Below are positions 1-8,173 of a stretch of DNA of 14,781 bases, one piece after another. A model generated the notes under the pieces. That model saw nothing but the letters and a program-made list of their open reading frames with translations, did not search any database and had not been told where the DNA came from. This stretch comes from an uncultured Lachnospiraceae bacterium (lineage in GTDB: Bacteria; Bacillota; Clostridia; Lachnospirales; Lachnospiraceae), in assembly GCA_905197485.1 (NCBI GenBank), contig CAJJYZ010000046.1, positions 1 through 14,781 of the forward strand, in the 5' to 3' direction. Position 1 is the first letter of the stretch. Every line of letters starts with the position of its first letter. A program made the position numbers and the translations under genes.

Positions 1-12
1 AAAGCAAAAAGA

Positions 13-50
13 GGGATGTGAAAAAACTCAATCGAGTTTTTTCACATCCC
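13..50 (-). terminator. Strong intrinsic terminator, end of the cdaA-cdaR-HPr operon
   Basis: A perfect 17-bp stem (13-29 with 34-50) closes a 4-nt loop. On the minus strand it is followed by a T-rich tract (TCTTTTTGC). It lies 12 nt after the HPr stop codon, so it ends the operon. The other side (CCCCTTTTTC on the plus strand) is also T-rich, so it may stop transcription from both directions. Confidence 0.93.
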
Positions 51-62
51 CTTTTTCATCAC

Positions 63-326
63 TTATTCTTCTAATGATTCTACAAGTTCTATCATGGCGT
101 CCATTGCTCGTTCTTCATTGACGCCGTCACATGTGATTGTAATCTCATCTCCTTGTTTGATGCAGGCCGCCAAAACGCTCAATACGCTTTTTGCATTTCC
201 TGTTGTCTGCGCCACCTGAAATCTGATGCTGCATTCTTCAAATTCCGCAGCGCATTTACAGAATTTACCTGCCGGTCTCAAATGGAGCCCTGTCGGATTT
301 GTGATTTTTACTGTTCTGCTTATCAT
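63..326 (-). CDS. HPr family phosphocarrier protein
   Basis: HPr-type protein of 87 residues, the usual length of the family. The phosphoryl-accepting histidine lies in GLHLRPAG at His15, followed by Arg17, the pair used to take phosphate from enzyme I and pass it to EIIA domains. NAKSVLSVL carries Ser47, which aligns with the regulatory serine (Ser46) phosphorylated by HPr kinase in Firmicutes. Because the histidine is present it is not a Crh-type protein, which lacks it. The start ATG is preceded by AGGAGGAG at good spacing. The gene begins 15 nt after the cdaR stop and its ribosome binding site fills the gap, so it is probably co-transcribed with cdaA-cdaR and is the last gene before the terminator. 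It is not next to ptsI, so it may be a second HPr rather than the main ptsH. The family call is firm; the particular role is unknown. Confidence 0.9.
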   Translation of the reverse strand: MISRTVKITNPTGLHLRPAGKFCKCAAEFEECSIRFQVAQTTGNAKSVLSVLAACIKQGDEITITCDGVNEERAMDAMIELVESLEE

Positions 327-341
327 AGACTCCTCCTATTT

Positions 342-1595
342 TTATTCTTCCAATGTAATCTGTACTTTCGGACTTCCTACCAGGCTGCATCCTTCCGGAA
401 GCTTTGCTTCCAGCGGAACTGTATAGGTTCCCGCCTTTGTATATGTTTCCATATTCACATAAACGGCCGGTGGCTGCGTCAGACTCTCCAACGCTTCGTC
501 CGAACCTGTGACATGAATCTCGATATTTTCCAAAGCCGCAAAGGTCGGCTTCAATCCTGCCGCAATTTTCTCGAGGACGATATTGTTGCTCGGTATCGTG
601 AATACCTTCGTTCCGTATTTTTCTACCGGAACTTTCACGATAATCGTATTTGCCGTAGCATCTTCCAATATAATTCCTTCCGGAAGATATTGTTCCAATT
701 CCACGTTCACTTCCTGTGTCGCGGAAATATCCTCCAGCTTCAAAGCCTCCGCCGGAATGACAATCTCATCCAGTTCTTTTAAGTCTTCGCTTTCTCCTGC
801 CACTTTTACAAACTGTGGTACGCAAGTCACTTCCCCGATGGAATATCCTGCTGCCGCGCTGATATCATCTTCTTCCACCTTGATTGGAATATCCTTCGTT
901 TTCAAAATCTCAACCTGAACCTTCAGGCCTTCCTCACCAAGGTTATTTTCAAACAGCGCCGGGTCCACTTCTTCGTCGTCGGCATCCAGAAGTTTCAACT
1001 CTGCAAGCACAGACTGGCTCTTTGACAATCCGGATACGCTTGCGACTGCTACTACTTTCTTCACACGGTTAATCTGAGACTCCGCTCCGCCTAACCGGAT
1101 ACTCTTCGGGTCGGCAACCAGTTTCCCAAGTGTATTGCCGTCTCGCGGTGTTCCTGTTGTCTTCACACTAATCGTAAAATCTTTCTGTGCGCTCGGCTCG
1201 ATTTCAATCTGAATATTTCTCGGATTCGTATAGGCTTCCACATAGTTTCCTTCGAATCCATCAATCTTCACTTCTGTCGGAAGCGTTGCATCGCTCAAGG
1301 AATTACTTACACGATTCCGGATATCTGCGGTTACGGTAATATCCGTCGAACGGATATCTGAAAGCACCTTTCTTCTGGCGCGGACAGTAACGGATACGGT
1401 TTCATTTCCATCTAAAATGCTGTATGTACTTGCCTTCGCCGTAAATATCTCTTCATGTAACACCTGAACCGGAACATTTCGGAATGTCTCCTCGTCAATC
1501 GGGTCATCTACATTCACAACAAGCATCCAGAGTACGATTGCAAAAAGAAGAGACATTATCTTGAGACCGAGATTATTTGTGAATCTGTCTTTCAT
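342..1595 (-). CDS. cdaR: YbbR-domain membrane protein, CdaR-type regulator of diadenylate cyclase
   Basis: Protein of 417 residues with a short cytoplasmic N-terminus, one membrane segment at about 11-28 (LKIMSLLFAIVLWMLVV) and a long extracellular part. That part fits about four YbbR repeats (roughly 45-130, 140-225, 230-320 and 325-410), rich in beta strands with recurring V-x-V-x-V and 'LP-G' turns. Members of this family bind CdaA and adjust its c-di-AMP output in Bacillus and Listeria. The start codon has AAGGAAGGG upstream and lies inside the cdaA coding sequence (23-nt overlap), which suggests translational coupling. In many Firmicutes glmM follows as the third gene; here a HPr gene takes that place. 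The identity rests on architecture plus position after cdaA. Confidence 0.9.
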   Translation of the reverse strand: MKDRFTNNLGLKIMSLLFAIVLWMLVVNVDDPIDEETFRNVPVQVLHEEIFTAKASTYSILDGNETVSVTVRARRKVLSDIRSTDITVTADIRNRVSNSLSDATLPTEVKIDGFEGNYVEAYTNPRNIQIEIEPSAQKDFTISVKTTGTPRDGNTLGKLVADPKSIRLGGAESQINRVKKVVAVASVSGLSKSQSVLAELKLLDADDEEVDPALFENNLGEEGLKVQVEILKTKDIPIKVEEDDISAAAGYSIGEVTCVPQFVKVAGESEDLKELDEIVIPAEALKLEDISATQEVNVELEQYLPEGIILEDATANTIIVKVPVEKYGTKVFTIPSNNIVLEKIAAGLKPTFAALENIEIHVTGSDEALESLTQPPAVYVNMETYTKAGTYTVPLEAKLPEGCSLVGSPKVQITLEE

Positions 1596-2457
1596 CTTTT
1601 GCCCTTCCTTTCCATAACCTTTTCAAACGACTGCTCTTCTGTTCCATATCTTTTGTACGAAGTTCATTCAGCTTATCTGTAAGCTGTCTCTCATTGAGAT
1701 GTCTTACAATTCTTCCGCCCCGCGCATAAGATACCGCTCCTGTTTCTTCTGAAACCACGATAATCAAAGCATCGCTCACTTCGCTCATCCCAACTGCCGC
1801 ACGATGTCTCGTTCCAAGGTCCTTGCTGAGCGCCCGGTTATCTGACAACGGCAGATAACATGTGGCTGCTGCGATTCGATTCCCTCGGATAATAATCGCT
1901 CCATCGTGAAGCGGCGTATTGTGTTCGAAAATATTAATCAGAAGCTGACTGGATACAAGGCTGTCCAGCTGAATTCCGGTTCTCTCGTATTCTGTGAGCT
2001 GAATCACATCTTCGACGACAATCAAGGCTCCCGTCTTTACCTTCGCCATCTCAAATGCTGCCGTCACAATTCCGTCAATCGTCTCCTGGCTAAAACGCTC
2101 CTTTTCCTTCGATTTGTCAAAGCCGACGACCGACTTCAGATAATCCTTCTCACCAAGCTTCTCCAAAGCTCTTCGAAGCTCCGGTTGGAAGACGACGATT
2201 GCCGCGATAGCAAGTACGCTGATTGAATTTCGCACAAGCCACAAAATGGTATTCATCCGGAAAATAGCTGCAACGGAAATGAATACAATCAACACGATGA
2301 TTCCTCGCAGTAACATCCATGCCTTTGTATTTTTTATCCAAAGCGCAATCTCATATACAATAACCGCAATAATAATGATTTCAACAATATCTGTTATCTT
2401 CACATCCGGCACGCTTGCAAAATACTGATTGACCATCGTCATTGCCCATTCTTTCAT
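1573..2457 (-). CDS. cdaA: Diadenylate cyclase CdaA (DacA), membrane-bound
   Basis: Makes cyclic di-AMP from two ATP. The 294-residue protein has three N-terminal membrane segments (about 21-40, 48-66 and 72-92) and then a DAC (DisA_N) catalytic domain. The two signature motifs are present: DGA at 185-187 within LHDGAIII, and RHR at 217-219 within GTRHRAAVG. Both are needed for ATP and metal binding. Length and topology match CdaA of the Firmicutes rather than DisA or CdaS. An excellent ribosome binding site (AAGGAGGTGA) supports the first ATG. A basic tail (about 265-294) overlaps the start of cdaR. The gap to the upstream membrane-protein gene is only 38 nt and shows no terminator, so transcription probably enters from there. 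c-di-AMP controls potassium and osmolyte uptake and cell-wall homeostasis in related bacteria. Confidence 0.96.
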   Translation of the reverse strand: MKEWAMTMVNQYFASVPDVKITDIVEIIIIAVIVYEIALWIKNTKAWMLLRGIIVLIVFISVAAIFRMNTILWLVRNSISVLAIAAIVVFQPELRRALEKLGEKDYLKSVVGFDKSKEKERFSQETIDGIVTAAFEMAKVKTGALIVVEDVIQLTEYERTGIQLDSLVSSQLLINIFEHNTPLHDGAIIIRGNRIAAATCYLPLSDNRALSKDLGTRHRAAVGMSEVSDALIIVVSEETGAVSYARGGRIVRHLNERQLTDKLNELRTKDMEQKSSRLKRLWKGRAKDERQIHK

Positions 2458-2495
2458 TCCGTCACCTCCTTGTATATTCTTCTATCTTTTGCCAA

Positions 2496-3557
2496 CTATT
2501 TCATCAGTTCTTCTTCTATCAGCTTATCAATATCCATATCTCCTGTAAGCTGTGTTCTTGTTTCGTTCAATTCCGGTTCTGCTTCCATCCGCAAGTCAGA
2601 AGGTTCAAAGTCTTCCATATGTTCTACCGTTTCACGCTTGTTAATTCTCTTTACCTTCTTCTCCTTTGCCGATACCGATAGCTTCGGAACCGCTTTTACA
2701 TAGTAATAATATTCGTCATCTTCAAACTGTATATTCTCCGTTCTGGAATAATCTACAGAGAATACAAATAATTCCAGCGCGAGTCCAATCGCCGTCGCTA
2801 ATACCGAGCCGATTATGAGCGTCAGATAATTGATTCCCGCATCGAACACCACATTGGCGACAACAGACACCGCGATATACGCTACCGCTCCGGAAACAGA
2901 GCCGACAACCCAGGCATAATCGATGGCCAGTCTGCGTACAAGATATACGACAAGGAGAGAGACAACCACTGCTGCTACTGCCGCCCACATCACTTTACTT
3001 GTCATAATCTGCTTCGCAAATCCAATCGCCACATTCACCATCGAGTCTTTTCCCGCGTTCTCCATGGTTCCCGCGTATTCTTTCGTAAATTTCACGAGGA
3101 AATACACAATCGTTCCAAAAGAAACCGGAACCGCATAAATCGGAGCCCCGATGAGCCCGAACACAATCGGAATCAAGACCGGTACTTTCAGCGCAAATGC
3201 AATCGGCGTCAGAATCAAAATCACCGCTTTCTTCGGTGTAAATCTAAAATAGAAAATAAACATCAGAAGAAGCGCCGCCCCGGCAATTCCTCCGATAATC
3301 GGAGACAGTGAGCACATATGTAAAATCATCAGTCCCGCCGCACAGATAACTGTGAGATTCAGCGGAAGGAACGTACATACCGCCGCAAGCCCTACTGCAA
3401 TCACCGGATTTGCCAGTTTCTCCATGAATCCGATTTTACTTGCAATCAGCAAAAATGTAGTGAGCGCCAGCACAAAATGAATCGCCTTGTCGATATACAT
3501 GGAATACTGTGCATACGCCATCTGCAACTTCTTTTTCCATTCAAGTAAACTGCTCAT
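2496..3557 (-). CDS. Polytopic membrane protein of unknown function
   Basis: I do not recognise a named family. The 353-residue protein begins with a short basic cytoplasmic segment (WKKKLQ), then has about seven or eight hydrophobic helices (around 23-40, 50-80, 83-104, 111-135, 137-157, 190-207, 215-237 and 243-266). The soluble C-terminal tail of about 85 residues is charged. It includes a tyrosine-rich patch (EYYYYVKAVPK at 283-293), a basic stretch (KEKKVKRINKR) and an acidic end (MDIDKLIEEELMK). Its ATG directly follows the stop codon of the upstream small membrane protein (TAAATG), and cdaA follows after 38 nt. The packing argues that the two membrane proteins are made together and in the same transcript as the c-di-AMP synthesis genes. 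A transport or envelope-assembly role is possible, but nothing in the sequence proves it. Confidence 0.85.
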   Translation of the reverse strand: MSSLLEWKKKLQMAYAQYSMYIDKAIHFVLALTTFLLIASKIGFMEKLANPVIAVGLAAVCTFLPLNLTVICAAGLMILHMCSLSPIIGGIAGAALLLMFIFYFRFTPKKAVILILTPIAFALKVPVLIPIVFGLIGAPIYAVPVSFGTIVYFLVKFTKEYAGTMENAGKDSMVNVAIGFAKQIMTSKVMWAAVAAVVVSLLVVYLVRRLAIDYAWVVGSVSGAVAYIAVSVVANVVFDAGINYLTLIIGSVLATAIGLALELFVFSVDYSRTENIQFEDDEYYYYVKAVPKLSVSAKEKKVKRINKRETVEHMEDFEPSDLRMEAEPELNETRTQLTGDMDIDKLIEEELMK

Positions 3558-3953
3558 TTATTTTTTCTCCTTTTCATACATCTTCCCCAGACGGGTCAGG
3601 TTATTATAGAACTTTTTCACCCTCTTTTTCGCTTCCGTATATTGTTTCTTATAAAAATAATGTGCAATCGTTCCCGTTGCTATCGCCAGAACAAAATAAC
3701 CTCCCACTATCGCTCCTGCAATCATAAGAAGTCCTGACAGACTCGCAACACTGAAAATCTGGTCAAGAAAAATAAGCAGAACCGCCCCGACTATCATCCC
3801 ATATCCGATTGTAATCCAGATGATGGATTTCCATGTATTCAGGCTGACATAATCCTTCTGATAATATTCGTTGATTTTAAAATCTTCTTTTCCTTGTCCA
3901 TTCTCATAGATTGCCATCCGGGTCATAAGTTTCACTCTTTTTTCATTTAACAT
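3558..3953 (-). CDS. Small membrane protein of unknown function
   Basis: I chose the ATG at 3953 (131 residues, beginning MLNEKRVKL) because it has a clear ribosome binding site (GAGGTGAAGAA). The in-frame ATG at 3992 would sit at the predicted transcription start and has no such site. The protein has a polar N-terminal region (about 1-40) with lysines and tyrosines, two strong membrane segments (about 44-62 and 72-95 in this numbering), and a very basic C-terminal tail (KKQYTEAKKRVKKFYNN) ending in KEKK. No family is recognised. The stop codon abuts the start of the larger membrane protein, which suggests a two-protein membrane unit with coupled translation. Confidence 0.8.
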   Translation of the reverse strand: MLNEKRVKLMTRMAIYENGQGKEDFKINEYYQKDYVSLNTWKSIIWITIGYGMIVGAVLLIFLDQIFSVASLSGLLMIAGAIVGGYFVLAIATGTIAHYFYKKQYTEAKKRVKKFYNNLTRLGKMYEKEKK

Positions 3954-3997
3954 TTCTTCACCTCGACACTTGTTTCCCTTCTTTGACATCATATTTT

Positions 3998-4026
3998 AGT
4001 ATAACATCAATCAGAATCCTTGTCCA
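3998..4026 (-). promoter_or_regulatory. Sigma-A type promoter inside the end of comF
   Basis: On the minus strand TGGACA (4021-4026) is followed after 17 nt by TATACT (3998-4003), with a TG-T extended -10. Each hexamer differs from consensus at one position. Transcription would start near 3991, giving a leader of about 38 nt before the chosen start of the small membrane protein. It overlaps the last codons of comF, so the downstream five genes can be expressed independently of recD2-comF. Confidence 0.6.
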
Positions 4027-4718
4027 ATACTTATAGTAAGGAAATATATTTTTTCACAGCCCGTTTTTCCCAGTATTTCCGCAATCGAATCTATCGTGCT
4101 TCCCGTCGTATAAATGTCGTCAATCAGCAGCACTCTTTTTCCTTTCAAGCGGCAATCCGTCACTCGAAACGCCCTCTTCAAATTCCTTTTCCTGCTCCTG
4201 GAACCAAGTTCCTTCTGCGGCGTCGTCTCCTTCATTCTTACCACACTCGTACAGTTGACCGGAATGTTCAGGATATTTCCCACTTCCTTCGCAATGAGTT
4301 CTGCCTGGTTGAATCCTCTCTTTCTCCGCTTTTTCTTATGAATCGGCACCGGTATTATCACATCGATTTCCCAAAATCGAATGAGTTTTTCAAATCTCCT
4401 TGCCATCTCTCTTCCGTATACTTCCCCGTACACCTGCCGGTTCTTATATTTGAACGCATAAATCGAATTGCTTATCGGCTCTTGATGCAGCCAAAGGCTT
4501 CTGCCCTGCTCATAATGAAACGTCTGCTTTCTGCAGTCATAACAAAATTCTGCTTCCCGGGATTCGATAGGTTTCCCACATTTTTTGCAGCGTGGCTCCC
4601 GGATATACTTTACTTTCTCCCGACACGCTTTGCAAATTCCCTCCCCGCATAGTTTCCCGCAAAAAATGCAGGTGGAAGGATAGAGTAATTCTAGTATTTT
4701 TCGTAATATCTTTCTCAC
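4011..4718 (-). CDS. comF: ComF family phosphoribosyltransferase-like protein
   Basis: 235 residues, the normal ComF length. The N-terminus has zinc-ribbon cysteine pairs at 17/20, 29/32, 44/47 and 59/62. The C-terminal half is a type I phosphoribosyltransferase fold with the PRPP-binding motif VLLIDDIYTTGST (196-208), preceded by the ComF signature IIPVPIHKKKRRKRGFNQAE (121-140). In competent bacteria ComF helps single-stranded DNA move into the cytoplasm during transformation. Many Clostridia keep it without known competence. The start is a GTG with a poor ribosome binding site; an upstream in-frame stop (TAG) and the lack of a nearby in-frame ATG leave little choice. It begins 28 nt after recD2 ends with no terminator between, so recD2 and comF are probably one transcript, both acting on single-stranded DNA. 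Confidence 0.93.
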   Translation of the reverse strand: MRKILRKILELLYPSTCIFCGKLCGEGICKACREKVKYIREPRCKKCGKPIESREAEFCYDCRKQTFHYEQGRSLWLHQEPISNSIYAFKYKNRQVYGEVYGREMARRFEKLIRFWEIDVIIPVPIHKKKRRKRGFNQAELIAKEVGNILNIPVNCTSVVRMKETTPQKELGSRSRKRNLKRAFRVTDCRLKGKRVLLIDDIYTTGSTIDSIAEILGKTGCEKIYFLTISIGQGF

Positions 4719-4746
4719 TAATCGTCTGCTCTGCTATTCGACACAT

Positions 4747-6960
4747 TTACATCAATTCCTGAATCCTCTCATTCAGACTGGTATACCGATTCTTCTCATT
4801 CGCATTTTGTATCATCTCATAAAACGTCGCGTCACTTCCAACCAACGTCACGCACTTTTTTGCTCTTGTAACCGCGGTATACAAAAGATTCCTGTGATAG
4901 AGCTGTCTCGGTCCCGGAAGAAGCGGAATCACGACTGCCGGATATTCGCTTCCCTGCGCTTTGTGAATCGTTATAGCGTATGCCAGTTCCAACTCGTCTA
5001 ATAACTGAAATGGATAGGTTACTTTTCGTTTTTCATCATATTCCACTTCTACCGTCTCCTGGTACGAATTGATGTCTGTAATAATACCCATATCTCCGTT
5101 GAAAATCCCGACGCCTTTATCCACAACAAGACCATATTTTGTAGCAATTTCCCACTCCAACTGATAATTATTCTTAATCTGCATCACTTTATCCCCCTCG
5201 CGGAACAGTTTATCCCCATATTCCTTCTCCGCTTTTTTCTTATCCGGGGGATTTAAGTATGCCTGAAGAATCCGGTTCAACCGCTCTACCCCAAGAAGCC
5301 CTTTCCGCATTGGGGTCAGTACTTGAATATCGTACATATCTGCCCCTACATATTTCGGAAGTTTCTTCTGAATCAAAGCAATCACCACCGCAATAATCGT
5401 ATTGGCATCCTGCCTTTTCAAAAAGAAAAAGTCTTTGCTCTTATTATCTAAGATAACCGGTTCTCCGCGGTTAATCTTATGCGCATTCATGACGATATCG
5501 CTTTCTGTCGCCTGCCGGAACACCTTCGTCAGACGTACCGTCGGGAAACGCTCCGATTCCAGCATATCCTTCAGAACACTCCCCGGACCGACCGATGGAA
5601 GCTGATTCCCATCTCCCACGAAAATAATTCGCGTTCCAGGCACAATCGCCCGAAGAAGCGCATACATCAGCGGCAGGTCTACCATAGAAACTTCATCGAT
5701 AATAATGACGTCCGACTCCAACGGATTCTCCTCATCTCTTCCAAAGCCGCTTCTGCCTTCATTCTCTTCCGGATTCCCATTCACCTCTAACAGACGGTGT
5801 ATCGTCTGCGCCTCATATCCGGTCGCCTCCGTCATTCGTTTCGCCGCACGCCCCGTCGGAGCCGCTAAAGAAATGGAAAGCCCCTGACTTCCAAAATATT
5901 GAATCATCGCATTGATAGTTGTCGTCTTTCCGGTTCCCGGTCCTCCTGTCAGGATGAGAATCCCATGTCTGACCGCCTCGATTACCGCCTCTCTCTGCAT
6001 CTCGTCCAACGCCAAATCCGTATCCTGCTCAATCAAGCGCAATCGTTTGCTCACATACGCTTCATCTATTTCCGCATGAACGTTCAAATCATAGAGCATT
6101 TTTGCAGTATTCAGTTCCATGTAGTAGTAATTAGAAGGATACACACGAACGCCATCTTCCCCTTCTTTTAACACAATCTTCTTTTCTATCGACAAATCCA
6201 TCAGATACTTCTGAATATCCTGAATATTTACTTCAAGCAGCATCCCTGTTCTCTTGAGCAGGATATCCTCCGGCAGATAAATGTGTCCTTCTGCGACTCC
6301 TTGCAGCAATGTGTAAAAAATTCCGCTACGGATGCGATAATCCGAATCCGTATGAATCCCGATACGCATCGCAATCTCATCCGCCGTTTTGAAACCTACT
6401 CCTTGCACATCATCTGCAAGCTGATATGGATTTTCTTCCAAGATGTGGTAAATCCTTTGCTTGTATTGTTTATAAATTTTTGCGGCAAGCGTCGTGGAAA
6501 TTCCATATTTCTGCAAATAAATCATTGCCTTTCTCATATCTTTCTTCGACTCAACCTGTTCCGCAATCTCTCTTGCCTTCCGTTCACTGATACCTTTGAT
6601 TTCCACCAGTCTCTCCGGCTCTTCTTCTATAATACGAAACGTATCTTCCTTGAACCTTCGTACAATCCTGCCTGCAAGAGCCGCTCCAAGCCCTTTGATG
6701 GCTCCCGAACCAAGATAGCGCTCGATAGACATCAAATCCTCCGGGTCTTTCACTTCACAGGAAGCAACGGATAGCTGAAGCCCATAGGAACTATGCATCA
6801 CATACTCCCCCTGCAATTCTAACAGTTCGCCCTCCGCAATATAGTGGAAATTCCCCACGCAGGTAATCTCCCCATTCTCATTATTCAACTGAAATACGGT
6901 ATAGCCATTGTCCTCATTCCGAAACACAATATGGTCTACATATCCCGTCACTTTTTCCAT
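4747..6960 (-). CDS. recD2: RecD2-type ATP-dependent DNA helicase
   Basis: SF1B 5'-3' helicase of 737 residues from the chosen start at 6960 (MEKVTGYVDHIV), which has GGAGG seven bases upstream. A longer reading from 6990 lacks such a site. The long N-terminal region typical of RecD2 is present, with an OB-like start and helix-hairpin-helix repeats (IKGISERKAREIAE and VQGVGFKTADEIA). The helicase core follows: Walker A GGPGTGKTT (about 339-347), Walker B/DEVSM (422-426), QLPSVGPG, TIHKAQGSEY (664-673) and TAVTRAKK (695-702). Unlike RecD of RecBCD, this type works without RecB and RecC, and it is linked to replication-fork rescue and mismatch or recombinational repair in Bacillus and Deinococcus. 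It lies after the mreB terminator; I could not find a convincing promoter in the 93-nt gap. Confidence 0.96.
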   Translation of the reverse strand: MEKVTGYVDHIVFRNEDNGYTVFQLNNENGEITCVGNFHYIAEGELLELQGEYVMHSSYGLQLSVASCEVKDPEDLMSIERYLGSGAIKGLGAALAGRIVRRFKEDTFRIIEEEPERLVEIKGISERKAREIAEQVESKKDMRKAMIYLQKYGISTTLAAKIYKQYKQRIYHILEENPYQLADDVQGVGFKTADEIAMRIGIHTDSDYRIRSGIFYTLLQGVAEGHIYLPEDILLKRTGMLLEVNIQDIQKYLMDLSIEKKIVLKEGEDGVRVYPSNYYYMELNTAKMLYDLNVHAEIDEAYVSKRLRLIEQDTDLALDEMQREAVIEAVRHGILILTGGPGTGKTTTINAMIQYFGSQGLSISLAAPTGRAAKRMTEATGYEAQTIHRLLEVNGNPEENEGRSGFGRDEENPLESDVIIIDEVSMVDLPLMYALLRAIVPGTRIIFVGDGNQLPSVGPGSVLKDMLESERFPTVRLTKVFRQATESDIVMNAHKINRGEPVILDNKSKDFFFLKRQDANTIIAVVIALIQKKLPKYVGADMYDIQVLTPMRKGLLGVERLNRILQAYLNPPDKKKAEKEYGDKLFREGDKVMQIKNNYQLEWEIATKYGLVVDKGVGIFNGDMGIITDINSYQETVEVEYDEKRKVTYPFQLLDELELAYAITIHKAQGSEYPAVVIPLLPGPRQLYHRNLLYTAVTRAKKCVTLVGSDATFYEMIQNANEKNRYTSLNERIQELM

Positions 6961-7016
6961 GTTCTGTCCTCCATCTCTCCCAAAAAGCACAATGCTTTCC
7001 CGGGAAAATCGAAAAC

Positions 7017-7039
7017 AGGCAGGGAACTTCTCCCCGCCT
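7017..7039 (-). terminator. Likely intrinsic terminator after mreB
   Basis: On the minus strand AGGCGGGGA pairs with TCCCTGCCT (nine pairs with one G-T wobble) around a 5-nt loop and is followed by GTTTTCGATTTT. It sits 15 nt after the mreB stop codon. The T-run is interrupted, so some read-through into recD2 is likely. Confidence 0.7.
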
Positions 7040-7053
7040 CATCTCATCTTATA

Positions 7054-8043
7054 TTAATTTTCTCTTCTTCCACTCATAAATTCTACAAACTGTCCGGTTC
7101 CGATTGCCACGACTTTCATCGGTTCTTCCGCCGTCATCGTATTGATACCGGTTCTCTCCTCAATCAATTCTTCCAAGCCGCGAAGCATCGCTCCTCCGCC
7201 CGTAAGAACAATTCCCCGGTCCAGAATATCTGCTGATAGTTCAGGCGGCGTCCGCTCCAAAACTCCAATGACCGCTTCCACAATCTGGCTTGTTGTCTCG
7301 CGAAGCGCCTCTTCCGTCTCCGAAGCCGTCACCGTCACCGTCTTAGGAAGACCGGTGACGAGGTTACGCCCCCGTACTTCCATCGTCTCCTCTTCTACAA
7401 GCGGATACGTTGTTCCAATTTTAATTTTAATATCTTCTGCCGTACGTTCTCCAATGAGGAGGTTATGTTTCTTCCGCATATAACGGACGATTGCCTCGTC
7501 GAAATCGTCTCCTGCAATCTTGATGGATGTATTCACGACTGTTCCGCCGAGGGAAATCACTGCAATATCAGAAGTTCCTCCCCCTACGTCTACAATCATA
7601 TTCCCACATGGTTTTGCAATGTCGATTCCGGCTCCAATCGCCGCCGCAACCGGTTCTTCAATCAGATGTACGTCCCTTGCACCGGCAGCATACGTCGCCT
7701 CTTCTACCGCTTTTCTCTCCACTTCCGTCACCCCGCTCGGTACACAGATGCTGATTCGCGGCTTCTTAAACATACGCTTGCCCATCGCCTTCTGTACAAA
7801 ATATTTAATCATCTTCTCAGTTACAGTGTAATCAGAAATCACACCCTGTCTCAATGGTCTGACTGCCACAATGTTCCCGGGTGTCCTTCCGAGCATCAGT
7901 CTTGCTTCCTCTCCGATTGCTTTAATCGCATTTGTATCCCGGTCAAACGCCACAACAGACGGCTCTTTTAAAATAACGCCTTTGCCTTTCACATAGACAA
8001 GAACACTGGCTGTCCCCAAATCAATCCCAATATCTACTGTCAT
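7054..8043 (-). CDS. mreB: MreB/Mbl family bacterial actin
   Basis: Rod-shape determining actin homologue of 329 residues, a usual length. Nucleotide-binding motifs are all visible: phosphate-1 DIGIDLGTASVLVY (4-17), phosphate-2 DVGGGTSD (152-159) and the adenosine motif TGGGAML (281-287). Filaments of this protein under the membrane guide the elongation peptidoglycan synthases. No mreC, mreD or minCD genes accompany it, so it is an isolated copy, as Mbl or MreBH is in Bacillus; the mreB symbol is therefore a family name here. It has its own promoter (8124-8152) and a terminator just after the stop, so it looks monocistronic. The ribosome binding site is GGAAAGGGG, about 12 nt before the ATG. 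Confidence 0.95.
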   Translation of the reverse strand: MTVDIGIDLGTASVLVYVKGKGVILKEPSVVAFDRDTNAIKAIGEEARLMLGRTPGNIVAVRPLRQGVISDYTVTEKMIKYFVQKAMGKRMFKKPRISICVPSGVTEVERKAVEEATYAAGARDVHLIEEPVAAAIGAGIDIAKPCGNMIVDVGGGTSDIAVISLGGTVVNTSIKIAGDDFDEAIVRYMRKKHNLLIGERTAEDIKIKIGTTYPLVEEETMEVRGRNLVTGLPKTVTVTASETEEALRETTSQIVEAVIGVLERTPPELSADILDRGIVLTGGGAMLRGLEELIEERTGINTMTAEEPMKVVAIGTGQFVEFMSGRREN

Positions 8044-8123
8044 TTATCACGTTACCCCTTTCCAATATTATCTATCTGTAATCATTCGTACTCCCTGCGT
8101 CTTCTCCCCAACGTGCAGTTTTT

Positions 8124-8152
8124 ATTATAATCAAATTTGAAATAAATGGAAA
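8124..8152 (-). promoter_or_regulatory. Probable sigma-A promoter of mreB
   Basis: On the minus strand TTTCCA (8147-8152; four of six consensus bases) is followed after 17 nt by a perfect TATAAT (8124-8129). It would give a leader of about 75 nt before mreB. No convincing terminator for uvrA is seen between 8130 and 8173, so some transcription may also arrive from uvrBA. Confidence 0.6.
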
Positions 8153-8173
8153 GTGTTTTTCTATTAAATTATT

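Noticed and set aside
153..782. Plus-strand open frame of 209 codons
   Set aside because: It lies opposite cdaR and the HPr gene, has the odd Cys/Arg/Phe-rich make-up of an antisense shadow, and has no ribosome binding site.
4537..4746. Alternative frame starting MCRIAEQ at the recD2-comF junction
   Set aside because: It is out of frame with comF, whose zinc and PRPP motifs are intact in the GTG-started frame.
6996..7007. Palindrome TTTCCCGGGAAA and the adjoining small hairpin 6984-6998 upstream of recD2
   Set aside because: They could be an operator or a second terminator, but no promoter elements or proper T-run support either reading.
8044..8123. Riboswitch or structured leader before mreB
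   Set aside because: Only weak short pairings (CTGC/GCAG) can be drawn; no known riboswitch motif is seen.
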